Below are positions 11,481-23,214 of a DNA stretch of 64,000 nucleotides, piece after piece (position 1 is the stretch's first letter; every line of letters begins with the position of its first letter). Below the pieces are notes generated by a model. The model ran no database searches, had not been told where the DNA came from, and worked only from the letters and a program-made list of their open reading frames with translations. The stretch is from Cynocephalus volans (taxonomy: Eukaryota; Chordata; Mammalia; Dermoptera; Cynocephalidae), in the NCBI RefSeq assembly GCF_027409185.1, contig NC_084474.1:13075382-13139381 (forward strand). Reading direction: 5' to 3'. Both the position numbers and the translations under genes were made by a program.

Positions 11481-13480
11481 ATCCCTTTTTGAACTTGGGA
11501 AATTATTCACCGTGTGAATCGTTGTAGGGCGAAGAATATTTCTTCCTGTGGAAGCTGAACAAGCTAAACAAGAGTATTTTCTTTCCATTAGGGCACAGGC
11601 ACTTGGGCAGTTTGGAAGCGAGCAAGGTGAGAGAGCAGGCTCCCTGTGGGAGAGGTTTTCTGGTTATGGTGACAGCAAAGGTGGCTGGGCCAGGTGGGTC
11701 TAATTTCCAGTGCAGCTGTGCTCCTGGTGGGAGAATAGCAGGGGTGCAAACTGCGGCATCTCGGGCCCTGCTGGCTGGTGGTGTCCTCATCAGGCCTGTT
11801 CTGTGAAAGGTTTTGTGTGTTGTTCCTGGAATCTTCAGTTTGAGCCTTATTCTTTAGCCCTCTCAAAGATTCTGTGAGCCACTCAATATTCTTCTAATAG
11901 GCTCCTTTTCTGTGTAATCCCCCAGCATCAGATTTGGTGGATTGCAATGAAGAGCTCTGTTTTCAGCAGTTGGTTCCTGGAATGGGGTTAAATTTTTCTC
12001 ATACAACAAGAAGAGTTAGGTGGTTGTTACACTTGTCCAGCTGCTCACACACCTGTCAAGGACCCTCCTATTTTCCTACTTTTTATCTTTATGCTTGTTA
12101 GTAGCTCCGGGTGTTACTTTCATGTCCCAGGCAGGAAGGAGGCAATAGGGGCCCACCAGCTGTGTCTGTTCCTTTTATCAAGAAAGCAAAAGATCCTAAG
12201 AAGTGCTCCTTTAGACCATGCCTTACATTGTCATGGCCTAAAGGGGCCAGCTGGCCCTATGACATGAGCGATTGGGAGGTGAGGCTCTCTAACCGCTATG
12301 GGGAAGGCATGAAGGGAGAAAGCTTGAGAATGTGTCTCAATTAGGTGATGAACAGTGCCTATCACACTGTTAGTTTCCCATGTAGAATGATGGCTCCTGG
12401 GGATCAGGGGCTGTGCTTTACTTTATGGTCTCTTTAGGGTCTAGAACAGTAATTGCTAAATATGCAACCTCAAAATTCCACTGACTGATCTTTAATCCAC
12501 TATTAATGTCAGGAGATTCTTTCTTCAAATATGACTTATCACCTGCTTTCATTACAAAACCACCATTTTGTTCTGTGTCCATAGTACCTTATTAAAGATT
12601 TGTTTTCATGCTGAATTGCTCTCTCCAGTATTTTCATCCTCTGCCTGCTTTACATTCTGCTACTAGTATACCATCTTGAATACCATTTTTGTCCTGTCCT
12701 TTTCTTTCTCAAAAATCTGTATTCATTCTGTTGTAATAAATCCCAACCTCTCAGCTTGTCATCCATCTCCTTGCATTAGCTGGTCTGTTACATCTGTTAC
12801 TTCTCCCACATCAGCAATTTAATTGATAATCACTCACAAGTCCAGCTAATCTCACGGCCATCTGGTATACACTGCCATATCCAGGGTATGCAGAGGGACA
12901 GGCTTGCTGGGACAAAGGCAGCAGGCAGCACTGTGGAGGGTATAAGTGAAACCAGTACAGGGAAGACCTTCAATGTAGGTGATGGGTCACCAAGCTGCTC
13001 TGTTGAAGAGGGTAGGGCCAATGACTAGTCTGCAGCCTCATTGGTAGAACTTATCCAGGCAGAGGGTCTGGCCGGGTTGATGCAGGACTGCGTTAGCTCG
13101 GTCTAATCCGTGGGGTGCTGATAGCAGTCCTGTCATCCCAGAGGAGAAGTGGAACATAACCAGGATGAAGAACAGTGAATCGCTACACTGTTCTTGATCC
13201 TGGGCTTGTAGGTGTCTGGGGGCTTGCTGTCCAGCCAAGTGGGAACCAAGCCATGTCTAAACCCCTAGGGAGCCTGACACCGTGGACAGTCAGACTTGGC
13301 TCTTGTAGGTCTGAGGCTGGCCAGGCTGGTCTGCACCTTGCAGGACCTCAGCATCAGCAGTGTTGCTTGTACTGGCCAGGGACTCGTCCATCTGCCACTT
13401 GCCTTCATTTCTCTGCCTTCTCAAGTGCTCTACTTTTTATTATAAATACATCCTTTGCTGGTGTGCTATGAGAGAGATTT
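11481..13480. other. Unassigned intergenic sequence
   Basis: GC-richer patches (11600-11880, 12840-13400) carry short overlapping ORFs on both strands with no protein similarity I recognise. A weak antisense L2-like stretch is possible near 12600-12790. No splice-supported exon was seen. Confidence 0.35.
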
Positions 13481-14685
13481 TGAAAAGCCATGTGGGCAAT
13501 TATGATACATCTCAATTTGTTTGATGAAAAAGAATTTAAACCATTTTTATGATAAAACAGTATAGACATAGATAAAGTTGGCATACTGTTTCTCAGACAA
13601 AATCAAGACTTAAATTTCAAGCTTTGATTAAAACTCCAGTCTATGATTATGTATTCATTCTCCTCTTTTATTAGGGGTACTTAGATGAAAAGAATTGAGA
13701 AACACAGAATTCTAAGGCAAATAAAGGGCCACTAGAAACATTGTAATTATTATAGAAGTTGTTCACTAAAGATACATGTACCAGGAATTTAAATTTAAAA
13801 TTAAAATTCAGAAATTGAAGTTTTTAGAATAAATTTAAAAGATCATGTTTGAGATTTTTAAAAGTATTCTTTAACAGGAAAAGAGCATTCTTGATGATAG
13901 CTTTTAGTGGTAAGGATTAGAATAATACTGCCAAATGTCCTCTTTTTAAGGTAAAAATGTCAAGTCAGTCTAAAAGAATTTCAAGGTGTTTTTCTCACTT
14001 TTAAAAAATAACCTATATTTATCTTAAAATAAATAATTCTTTTGAATAATGCACTTTTATTCTAGAATGTCTAATTCCTCTAAGTAAGAAGGATCCTCCA
14101 AACATTTTAAACTAACGATTTAATCTAATTGCTTGTGTAGAATGTGACTTCCCAGTGCCATATCTTCATAGCAAACTGGAATCTCCTAGCATCTAAGTGT
14201 TCTCCTGTGGCAGGGTGGTAGGAACACACCAGGAAAGATTTATCCAAAATCAGTCTTTTCACTGCCTGCTTCCATAATTTATTTAAAATCCCAAGGATTG
14301 CTTATTAATTGAAAGAGAAAAATATAAACTCAGAGTCTACTTACCTGATTATTCCGAGTAGGAATTTTGCTTTATTGTTCTGCCAAAATAGTTAGGAGTT
14401 ATTTTGTGGATTGATTTGTTTCTGAAATTTAACTTGGTTTATATGTTCTGAGGACAGCTGTATTTTCTTCCACTGATAGTGAAGTTATTCCTTTTTATGG
14501 TAAAATATACATTCTTACAGTATTTCAAACATTCTGGAAGACTTTCTGTGGAAGAGGTGACTTATCCCTGACAGTCAAATTCTTTGGAGAAACTCACGTT
14601 TTTCATTCTTCCATTTAGCTAATACTTATCAAATTCTGACCAAGTGATTATAACTCAGTAATTTGGTCTGGATTAAAAACAAGTA
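13481..14685. other. AT-rich unassigned sequence
   Basis: AT-rich, without ORFs above about 60 codons and without a repeat I can name. Confidence 0.35.
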
Positions 14686-14689
14686 TTGT

Positions 14690-14935
14690 TGGACTTGCAG
14701 AGGGTGAGAGCACACCTAGGGTTGTGGAGTGGGATGAAGGGGGGAGGGGGAGAGAAGTTAGGGACTAATTGGGTGGGGGACATAGGGAATAATTGCAGTT
14801 TGTGATAATGGGCATGCTGATAATATTGATTTGGCCACCACACCTTGGGCACAAGTGGTGATGGTCAACTTTGTACCCCATGAATATGAATAACCAATAA
14901 AATAAAAAATAAGTAAATAAAAACAAATATTAGTC
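14690..14935 (+). mobile_element. L1 3' end, 5'-truncated
   Basis: A typical L1 3' UTR: a G-rich purine stretch near 14735-14760, 'ggtcaactttgtaccccatgaatatg', then an AATAAA-bearing A-rich tail (14895-14935). It is the sense counterpart of the antisense copy at 56060. Confidence 0.7.
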
Positions 14936-15590
14936 AAACAGCAGAAATGATACATTTTAATTTAGTGCTGTTTAAGAAATTCTTGGGATATATTGAACTC
15001 TATTTTAATAATACTGTTTCTCCATAAGACTATAATAGGCCACAGGAGGTTTTTCATTCTTGTCCTATGCATTAATCAGAATCATTTTGAATTTTAATTT
15101 AGAGTACATTTACATCAGTTTCATCTGATCAAACACTGATGGGAATGTGAAATTCCACTGTGACTTTGGAATCTATTTGTTATCTCAACATAACCTAGAC
15201 TGTCCTGTCTAGTGTAAGCCCCATCCATACCACAGCTACAAATCTGTAATTTCTAGACTTTGTTTCATTGCATGAACAATAATATTTGCCTCTTTCACAG
15301 TTCTTTTTCTCCTAGCTATTCCATGACACAAATTACCTCCTCTACTTGAATACCTCTCAAATCTTGTCTTATTCTGATCTCTCTCCCCGTCTCCAGTATC
15401 ATATAATAACTGCTTCTTGGACATTACCACCTGGATGTCTATGACCTCAAACTAAGTAAGATAAAAATGGAAAGGATTCACCCTATTCCTGATTTAACAA
15501 ACTCTTCCTCTTATGTTGTCTATTTTTGTTAATGCCATCACAATTTTGCCAGGCATGTAAAACTTGAGTTACCCATTTAAACAAGGACAT
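14936..15590. other. Unassigned intergenic sequence
   Basis: No gene or clear repeat recognised. Confidence 0.35.
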
Positions 15591-15869
15591 AGCAAATACT
15601 CAGTAAGAGCCAACTCTTGTTGTCACCTGTGACCCTCCTGCTACATGCAACTTTTGCTGAACTGTGTGTTGTGCTGGGCTCTTTACTTATAATGCATTAT
15701 TCATCTAAAGGATTAAATAAATTACCTATCTCCTTGCCTTCCACACCAGTCTGTTGTTATGTTATTTTGGGTCAACCTCTGAAATTTTGGGGGAATAATT
15801 TCTTTCCTTTCTATTCCTATTTTCATTATTCTAAGTCAAGCCCTCATGAACTCTTGATTTAACTATTTT

Positions 15870-16075
15870 TAGAGCCACCTCACCGGTTTCTGTCACCAGT
15901 CTCCTCCCTTCAAATCATCCGACGGCAACATCAGGGAAGCATTCAGTTCTGATTATGTCATTTCCCTATCCAAAATCCTTCAGTGAATTTCTGTGTTCCA
16001 CAGAATAGAATCAAAACTCCTTAGCTTGGCATTTTTCATCCTCCACAATATTGCCTCAACACATATACAGGCTTC
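15870..16075 (-). mobile_element. L2 LINE fragment, antisense
   Basis: 'ctgattatgtcatttccctatccaaaatccttcagtgaatttctgtgttccacagaatagaatcaaaactcc' is the antisense L2 region that also appears at 10440 and 23260. Confidence 0.65.
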
Positions 16076-16084
16076 AACATCAAA

Positions 16085-16310
16085 TAGAGAACATTGCTGT
16101 GAAGTGGTTAAGCAGTTTCACTATTTACTAATTATGTGTCCCTTTGGAAATTGCTATTCCTTCGTCAGCACCAGTTTTCCTACTTGCAAGACAGGGATAA
16201 TAGCACATACCTCCTAGAGTTGTTGTGAGGATTAAATGAAGTAATTCATTAAAGCCTTCAGTATCATGCCGGGCACAAAACAAATATCCATGCATTTTTT
16301 ATTGTTATTG
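16085..16310 (+). repeat. MIR SINE
   Basis: Contains 'gaagtggttaagcagtttcac', 'acttgcaagacagggataatagcacatacctcctagagttgttgtgaggattaaatga' and 'gggcacaaaacaaatatcca', the full sense MIR order. Confidence 0.8.
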
Positions 16311-16539
16311 TTATTATAGCACTGTTAGATGATTAGATAAATAAATGTTGTATATGAATGGAATTTGGTATCAGTTCAGTTCAACTCTCTCTATATATTT
16401 TAGAAATGGGAACATGAGTCTGCTGTAGGACTGGGAATTATGGCTTCCTCACCATTTAGTTCCCATGTATTTCTCATTAGCAATTATTTCTAGACGAAGG
16501 GCTGTGCCTGTTGTGCTGTATGGAGCACATTGAATAGTG

Positions 16540-17140
16540 TCATGACTGCTTGCCTAACAGGATTGTTCATAAACCCAAATGTGCACCAAAATGGTGAACA
16601 GATAAACAAAATGTGGTATATCCGTACACCAGAATATTATTCAGCACCAAAAAACAATTTACTGGGGCCGGCCTGTGGCTCACTCGGGAGAGTGCGGTGC
16701 TGATAACACCAAGGCTACGGGTTCGGATCCCATATAGGGATGGCCGGTTTGCTCACTGCGTGAGCGTGGTGCTGACAACACCAAGTCAAGGGTTAAGATC
16801 CCCTTACCGGTCATCTTTTTTTAAAAAAAACAAAAAAAACCCAATTTACTGATATATACTGAAACATAGCTGAGCCTCAAAAACATTATGCTAAATACAG
16901 AAAGTCAGACACAAAATACTCCATATTGTGTGGTTCCATTTACATCAAATGTCCCTAGGCAAGTCTATAAAAGACAACAAGTAGATTAGTGGTTGCTTTG
17001 GGTTGTGGGTGGAAATGAGAAATGACTGCAATCTGGGACGAAGTGTCTTTTGGGGTGATGGAAATGTGTGTGCAGAGTTCTATGTCATTTTCTCACGTGA
17101 GTCAATCACCATCACAATAAAGATGCAGAAGTGTTCAATC
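16540..17140 (+). mobile_element. L1 3' region, sense, split by a SINE
   Basis: ORF2-end and 3' UTR-like sequence: 'gtgcaccaaaatggtgaacagataaacaaaatgtggta', 'agaatattattcagc', then after the inserted SINE 'gctgagcctcaaaaacattatgctaaatacagaaagtcagac' and 'tttggggtgatggaaatgt'. Confidence 0.75.
16665..16841 (+). mobile_element. Dimeric tRNA-Ile SINE with target-site duplication
   Basis: A full-length dimer. The first unit starts 'ggccggcctgtggctcact' and carries the B-box-like 'gggttcggatccc'. The second starts 'ggccggtttgctcact' and carries 'gggttaagatcccc', followed by an A-rich tail. The 10-bp direct repeat caatttactg flanks it exactly (16655-16664 and 16842-16851), so this is a retroposed insertion into the surrounding L1. 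The monomers resemble tRNA-Ile. It matches what is known of colugo CYN dimers; a rhinolophoid bat SINE is the alternative. Confidence 0.88.
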
Positions 17141-17149
17141 CCCAGGAAG

Positions 17150-17300
17150 AACTTGCTCGGGCTGCCCCTTTATGGTCATACCCACTCTCCTCCCCCACAA
17201 CATCCCTAACGCCTGCCACCCACTAACCTGTTTTCCATCTCTACAATTATGTCATTTTGAGAATATTACACAAATAAGATATACAGTATGTGAGACCATT
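17150..17300 (-). mobile_element. Old L1M fragment, antisense
   Basis: 'aacctgttttccatctctacaattatgtcattttgagaatattacacaaataagatatacagtatgtgagacc' is the antisense L1M 3' region. Confidence 0.55.
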
Positions 17301-17474
17301 TACGTTTAAAGTAATTGTTAATATCTTAGAGCCTGTCTGCTCTATTACTTTTTGTTTTCTATTTTCTCAATTCTGTTTTTTTATGCCTTCTTGTAGAATA
17401 TTTGAACATATTTTAGATTTCCATTTTGATTTATCTATACTGTTTTTGAGCATAATTCTTTGTATACATAATTT

Positions 17475-17754
17475 TTGCTTTTATTTTAAATTTTTTAAAA
17501 AAATTATCTTTTAACTTGAAACATAATTATACAAATTTATGGGGTACAGAGTTGACTCTCAGTATTTGTGTACAGTATGTGATGATCAAATCAATATAAT
17601 TAGCATGTTCATCATTACAAATCGTGATTATTCTTTGTGCCCCTTACCCAATTATTCCGTAGTCTCCCTCCCCATCCCCCTTTCCCAGCTCTAGTAACTA
17701 TAGGTCTGTTTCCTTCCTTCCTCCCTCCCTCCCTCCCTCCCTCCCCCCCCCTCC

Positions 17755-17792
<38 letters not shown>

Positions 17793-18170
17793 GCTCCCAC
17801 TTATGAGTGAGAACATGTGGTATTTCTCTTTCTCTGCCTGGCTTATTTCACTTAACATAATTTTCTCCAAGCTCATCCATGTTGCTGCTGCAAATGGCAG
17901 AATTTCATTCTTTTTTTAAGGCTGAGTAGTATTCCATTGAGTATGTGTACCACAATTTCCTTATCCAATCATCTGTCAATCGATAGTCATTTAGGCTGGT
18001 TCCATGTCTTGACTATTATAAATAGAGCTGTGATGAACATGGGAGTGCAGGAATCCCTTCTACATGATGATTTCCTTTCCTTTGGGTATATATCCAGAAG
18101 CGGGATTGCTGGATCGTATGGTAGTTCTATCTGTAGTTGTTTGAGAAACCTCCATACTGTATATATTTTT
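17475..18170 (-). mobile_element. L1 3' region, antisense
   Basis: It begins with 'ttatctttt' and 'atacaaatttatggggtacag' (3' UTR) and runs into ORF2 complement: 'gagtagtattccattgag', 'tttgggtatatatccagaagcgggattgctggatc'. It includes the simple repeat at 17711-17792. Confidence 0.8.
17711..17792. repeat. TCCC/CT microsatellite
   Basis: A pure pyrimidine tract of TTCC, then TCCC, then CT units inside the antisense L1. On the complementary strand it reads GA/GGGA. Confidence 0.95.
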
Positions 18171-18299
18171 GGTGGTTGCTTTGGGTATTACATTATACAT
18201 ACATAACTATCAGTTTACTAATGTAGACAATTTACCAGTTTAGGTGTAGAAATCTTACCTCTTTTTAAGTCTCTTTACCCTCCCTCATTTATAATTGTT

Positions 18300-18676
18300 T
18301 AAATATTTTCTGTACATACATTGAGAACCATATAAGATAATATTATACTTTTTCCTTCAACTGTCAAATATAATTTAGAAAATTCAAGAGAAGGAAAGGC
18401 TATTGTATTTATTCATATTTTTGCTCTTTCTGTTGTTCTTTCTTCTTTATATTCCAAGATTTCTCCTTTTATCATTTCCTTTATGTTAAATAACTTCCTT
18501 TAGCTATTCTTTTAGAGAAAGTCTGCTGGTGACAAATTCTCTTAGTTTTTCATTATCTGAGCATGTTTTGATTTTATTTTTATCTTTATTGCTCAAGGAT
18601 ATATTCACTGGATATTGAACTCTGGTTGATAGCTGTTTTATTTTAGCACTTGAAAAATGATTGCAACATCCTTCTT
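18300..18676 (-). mobile_element. L1ME/HAL1-like LINE, antisense, part 1
   Basis: Antisense LINE sequence ('tcatttcctttatgttaaataact', 'gagaaagtctgctggtgacaaattctcttagt', 'ggatatattcactggatattgaactctggttgatagct') is interrupted by the LTR at 18683 and resumes at 19093. Confidence 0.6.
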
Positions 18677-18682
18677 GTTTCT

Positions 18683-19086
18683 ATATTAGTTCGTTTTGTG
18701 TTGCTATGACAAATATACCTAAGACTAGGTAATTTATAAGGCACAGAGGTTTATTTGGCTTATGATTCTGGAACAGCTGCACCTGGCACGGGCCTCAGGC
18801 TGCTTCTACTTATGGCGGGAAGTGGCAGGCAGGCGGCGGGTACAAGCAGATCACACAGCGAGAGGAAGCAAGAGAGAGAGAGGAGGTGCCAATGTCTTTT
18901 AAACAACCAGCTCTCGTGGGAACTAATAGAGCGAGAACTCACTCACTACCCCTCCTCCCCCAGGGAGAGCATTAATCCACTCATGAGGGATCCACCCCCA
19001 TGACTCAATCAGTTTCCAACACTGCCACATTGGAGATCAAATTTCCACATGAGTTTTGGAGGGGACAACACATCCAAACTCCATCA
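18683..19086 (-). mobile_element. Solo MaLR LTR (MST/THE1-like), antisense
   Basis: An antisense MaLR LTR from 'atattagttcgttttgtgttgctatgaca' and 'taatttataaggcacagaggttta' to 'gggacaacacatccaaactccatca'. It is flanked by the direct repeat gtttct (18677-18682 and 19087-19092). It lies inside the older antisense LINE, so it inserted after that LINE. Confidence 0.82.
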
Positions 19087-19092
19087 GTTTCT

Positions 19093-19550
19093 GATGAAAA
19101 AATCTGCTGTTATTTGAATTATTTTCTCTTTTTCCCTTAGGTAATGTGTTATTTCTCTCTGGCTGATTTCAAATTTTTTTCTTTGTCTTCAGTTTTCTGA
19201 AATTTGATTATAATGTGTCATGGTGTGAATTTTTTAGGGTGTTTATTGTCTTTGGGGTTTGATCAATTTCTTTAATCTTTAGTTTGTATGTTTTTTGTTT
19301 TTGTTTTTCTGCCAAATTTGGGAAGTTTTCAGCCATTATTTCTAGGAATATTTTTTGAGGACAACCTGCTTTCTCCTTTCCTTTTGAGATCTTTTGCTGC
19401 AGTCCCACAGGTCCCTGAGGTTCTGCTTAATTTTTGTTTTTCTATCTATTTTCTCTCTGTTGTTCAGATTGGATAATTTCTAACATTTTATCTTCAAGTT
19501 CACTAATTATTTTCCATGTTCTCCATTATACAGCTGAGCACACCCATTGT
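19093..19550 (-). mobile_element. L1ME/HAL1-like LINE, antisense, part 2
   Basis: It continues part 1 after the LTR: 'tctgatgaaaaaatctgctgtta', 'tttgattataatgtgtcatggtgtga', 'tttgggaagttttcagccattatttct'. The same landmarks recur at 21740-22000. Confidence 0.65.
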
Positions 19551-19559
19551 GTTTTTTTT

Positions 19560-19769
19560 TCTCTTTTAACTTATTTTGATATGATTTCAGATTTATAGAA
19601 ATTTGCAAGAAGAGTAGAAAAAAATCTCATTTATTCTTCACCTAGATTCCTTAGATATTAACATTTTACCGCATTCTTACCATGGTGGCCTAATCCTCCT
19701 CTGTCCCCACCTCCCTCCTCTCCTCTCTTTCTTTCTCTCTACACACACACCCACCCGCCCACACCCACA

Positions 19770-19812
<43 letters not shown>

Positions 19813-20280
19813 ACCCCTTTCTTTTGTTCTGAACCATGTGAGAGTAAGTTGCAGACATGATGCCACTTACCCATAAATACTTGAGTCTATTTCCCAACAA
19901 TAAGGACCCTCTCATATAACCCAAGCGCCATAGTAATTAAAAGCAGGAAATTAACATCAGTACAATGTTAATTAATCTACAGGCCTAATTCAAATTTTAC
20001 TGAATTTGTTGTTCCAATAATGTCCTTTATAACAGAAAAAAAATCTCAGTTCACAAGTCACACTCAGTTTTCATGTCTCCTTTAATTTGGAGTAGTTCTG
20101 TAGTCCTTGTGTTTTATGACATTGGCAATTCTGAAGAATTCAAGCTAGCTATTTTGTGGAACATCCCTCAATTTGCATGTATCTGAGCCTCCCTTATGAT
20201 TAGATTCAACGCACTCACTTTTGGAAGGAATATTAGGGAAGAGCTGTGTCCTCGGCAGGCACATGGTGTTGATTTGTCCA
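19560..20280 (-). mobile_element. Old L1M fragment with (CA)n
   Basis: 'tattttgatatgatttcagatttatagaaatttgcaagaagagtagaaa' and 'tagatattaacattttaccgcattcttacc' are antisense L1M sequence. A CA tract (19741-19808) interrupts it. Confidence 0.6.
19741..19808. repeat. (CA)n microsatellite, imperfect
   Basis: CA dinucleotides with ACCC interruptions in the first half and a pure run in the second half. Confidence 0.95.
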
Positions 20281-20284
20281 CCTG

Positions 20285-20960
20285 TTATGTTTTTAAATTT
20301 TGGTTATTGTATCTTTCAGTTCTAAGATTTTCATTTGGTCCTTCTTTATATCTTTTGTTTCTTCACTGAGGCTTTCTATTTGTTTTTCATTTGTTTCAAG
20401 TGCATTTGTAGTTGCTCGTTGAATTGTATAATTGTAGTTTTATAATGCTGCTTAAAAATTCTTGTCAGATAATTACAACCTCTGTGCCATGTCAGTGTTG
20501 CCATTTGTTGATGGTTTTTCATCATTTAAGTTGAGATTTTCCTAGTTCTTGGTATGATGAGTGATTTTTTTTTTTTTTATTGTATCCTGGACATTTTGGG
20601 TACTGTGTTATGAGACCCCAGGTCCTATTAAATCTTGTGCTTTGGCAGCCCTCCTCTGACATTGAGCTGGTGGGGTAAAGGGAGTATGCCTCTTCACTGC
20701 CAGGTGTGGATGGAAGCCCAGGCTACCCACACTTCCTTGTTTAACACCCTGGGGAAAGGTACTTCATCACTGCTGGGTAGAGGTGGGATTTCAGGCTTCC
20801 TTTGTAGTATCACCTACCCTGGGATGGTGGGTACTCATTACTGCTGAATGGTGTTGAAAGTTCTGGCTTCCCTTTGGCTTCCTCAGACACCAACTGGGAG
20901 GGGGTGTGGTGGCTTTGTTACTTCCTGGTGGGAATGGAAGTCCTGGTTCTCGTAACACTC
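20285..20960 (-). mobile_element. L1ME/HAL1-like LINE, antisense, part 3
   Basis: 'ttctaagattttcatttggtccttctttatatc' is followed by a GC-richer region with repeated 'tcatcactgctgggtagaggtggga' and 'ctcattactgctgaatggtgttg' modules, which is the old LINE 3' part in antisense. Confidence 0.55.
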
Positions 20961-20969
20961 CTTACAAGT

Positions 20970-21415
20970 TCTCATCCTGACTCTTCCAAGCTTTAAATAC
21001 CACCGATATGTCAATGAATCCCATATTTTAGCTTAAACCTCTAATATACATATATCCATCTGCATACTTGATATTTTTAGATGGATATCTAATACGCATG
21101 CATGAAGATGTTCACCATCACTTCCCACTCTGTGGACTGCTACTTCTAAGGTCTCCTCCATCTGAATAATTAGCAACTCCATTTTTCTTGTTACACTGGA
21201 CAAAAATCTTAGTCTTCCTTGACAATTCTTTTTCTCTCCTTTCCCACAGCCAGTCCATACCCATTCCATATCTAAGCCATTTGCAAATGCTTTCAGCTCT
21301 ACAGTGAAAATGTTGAGAATCTGTTCCCACCACCGCCACAGCAGCTATCTTGGTCTGAGTCATCCTCACCCATTGCTTGGATTATTACAACACTCTTGTG
21401 ATTGGTCCTTAATGT
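20970..21415 (-). mobile_element. L2 LINE fragment, antisense
   Basis: 'tagtcttccttgacaattctttttctctcctttcccaca', 'tccataccaaatctaagcc'-like wording and 'ttggattattacaacactcttgtgattgg' are antisense L2 landmarks. Confidence 0.6.
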
Positions 21416-21419
21416 CCTT

Positions 21420-23200
21420 TCATTTCAATTTGAAGGATTCCTTTTAGGATTTTTTTGCAGGGCGGGTCTACAAACTCCCTAAACTTTTGTTTATATGAAA
21501 GTGTCTTAATTTCTACCTCAAATTTTTTTTGGCAGTTGGCCTGTACCAGTATCCAAACCCTTGACCTTGGTGTTATCAGCACTATGCTCTAACCAAGTGA
21601 GCAAACTGGCCAGCCCATCTCCCTCAACTTTGAAGAATAATTTTGCCAGGTATAAAAGACTCAGTTGACAGCCCCCGTCCCCCTGCCCCTGCCCCCAGAA
21701 CCTTGAATATATCATCCTTTGCCTTCTGGCCCCCAGGGTTTCTGATGAGGATTGGCTGACAATCATATTGAGGATCACTTGTATCTGATGACTTGCTTCC
21801 TGTTTACTGCTTTCAAGATTCTTTGTCTTTGTCTTACTACAGGTGGATTACAACATGTCTCAGTGTGGGTCTCTTTACTTTATCCTGCTTGTAATTCATT
21901 GAGCTTCTTGAATTTGTAGATTCATGTCTTTCATGAAATTTGGGAAGTTTTCACCCATTATTTCTTCAAAGAAATTCTTTGCCCCTTTCTCTTTTCTTCT
22001 AGGACTCCCTCAAAGCATATGTTGATCCACTTGATGATATCTTACAGGTCTCTTAAACTCTGCTCACTTTTCCTCAATCTTTTTTCTTTCTGTTCCTTAA
22101 ACTAAAAAGTTTCAATTGTCCTATCTTCTAGTTCCACCAATTCTTTCTTTTGCCTGCTCAAATCTGTTTTGAACCCCTCTAGTGAATTTTTCATGTCAGT
22201 TGTTACATTTTTCAGCTCCAGAATTTATTTTTGGTTACCTTTTATACGTCTCATATCTTTCTTGATATTTTCATTTTGTTCATACATCATTTTCCTGTCT
22301 TTGTCTGTGTCTTCCTTTAGTTCTTGAGCATCTTTAAGACAGTTGTTTTATAATCTTTGTCTGGTAAGTCTGCCTTCTGGGCTTCCTCAGGGATATTTTC
22401 TGTTCATTTACTTTCTTCCTTTTAATGGGCTATACTTTTGTGTTTCTTTGTGTGCCTTCTGATTTTTGTTAATGTTGAAAACTGTACATTTGAATTGTGT
22501 AATGTGATAACTATAGAAATCAAATTCTCTTCCTGTCCAGGGTCTGTTTGCTGTTTTTTCTTTTTTGATTTGTAGGATGTCTCTTTCCCAAGGATCAGCC
22601 TGCAGTGAAAGCTTAAAGTCTTCCCTGGTCTTTTTTAGCCTGAGTCTTTCCCTGGGCATATGAGATGACCCTTCTAAATTTCCATGTGTATACAGTTGCT
22701 TTTGAATATTCTAGTCTTTAAATTCCTGGCTCCCAAAAGAGGGAAGCATTTAAAAAGAAAGAAAAAACAGGTGCCTTCCCTTTAAATTCCCTGAAAGCCA
22801 CTTTAGCCAGTGGGAGTTGCAAGAATGGCTGCCCATCTCTGTATGCACCTCTTCATTAGAAGCAGCAATCAGCAATCAGAATACAAAACAAAATATTTGG
22901 AGGTCAAGGTTCTTATTTCCTGCCCTGGTTCCTGTAAGCTGCTCCAGAAATGTGGGCTGCTATACCCACAGCTGCCTGTCATGAAACTGGGGAATGAGGG
23001 ATGGGTAGCCACTATAGTGCTAATGGCTGAAATCAACAGAAATTGATTACAGTATACCACCCAAACCTCCCCCTTGAAGCTGCAAGCATTCATATAGACT
23101 TCAGAGTTCCAAAATAGTAACTTCACATAGTTTCTGCTGGTACAATTGTTGTCCTGATAGAGAGATGGATTCCTGGTGCTTCCTACTCTGCCATCTGCTC
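21420..23200 (-). mobile_element. L1ME/HAL1-like LINE, antisense, second copy
   Basis: A long antisense copy: 'gtttctgatgagga', 'cagtgtgggtctctttac', 'tttgggaagttttcacccattatttcttcaaa', 'tcctatcttctagttccaccaattc', 'ctttaagacagttgttttataatctttgtctgg', then 'gggcttcctcagggatattttc' and 'tgttgaaaactgtacatttgaat'. A SINE sits at 21518-21618. Confidence 0.75.
21518..21618 (-). mobile_element. tRNA-Ile-derived SINE, antisense
   Basis: A short T head, 'ggcagttggcctgtaccagtatccaaacccttgaccttggtgttatcagcac', then 'ctctaaccaagtgagcaaactggcc'. On the other strand: A-box side, 'gctgataacaccaagg', then the B-box-like region. It lies inside the antisense LINE. Confidence 0.85.
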
Positions 23201-23214
23201 TCTGGTGTACCTGT

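Noticed and set aside
16665..16841. tRNA-Ile gene-like sequences
   Set aside because: The tRNA-like units are SINE monomers with A-tails and target duplications; they would not fold as full tRNAs.
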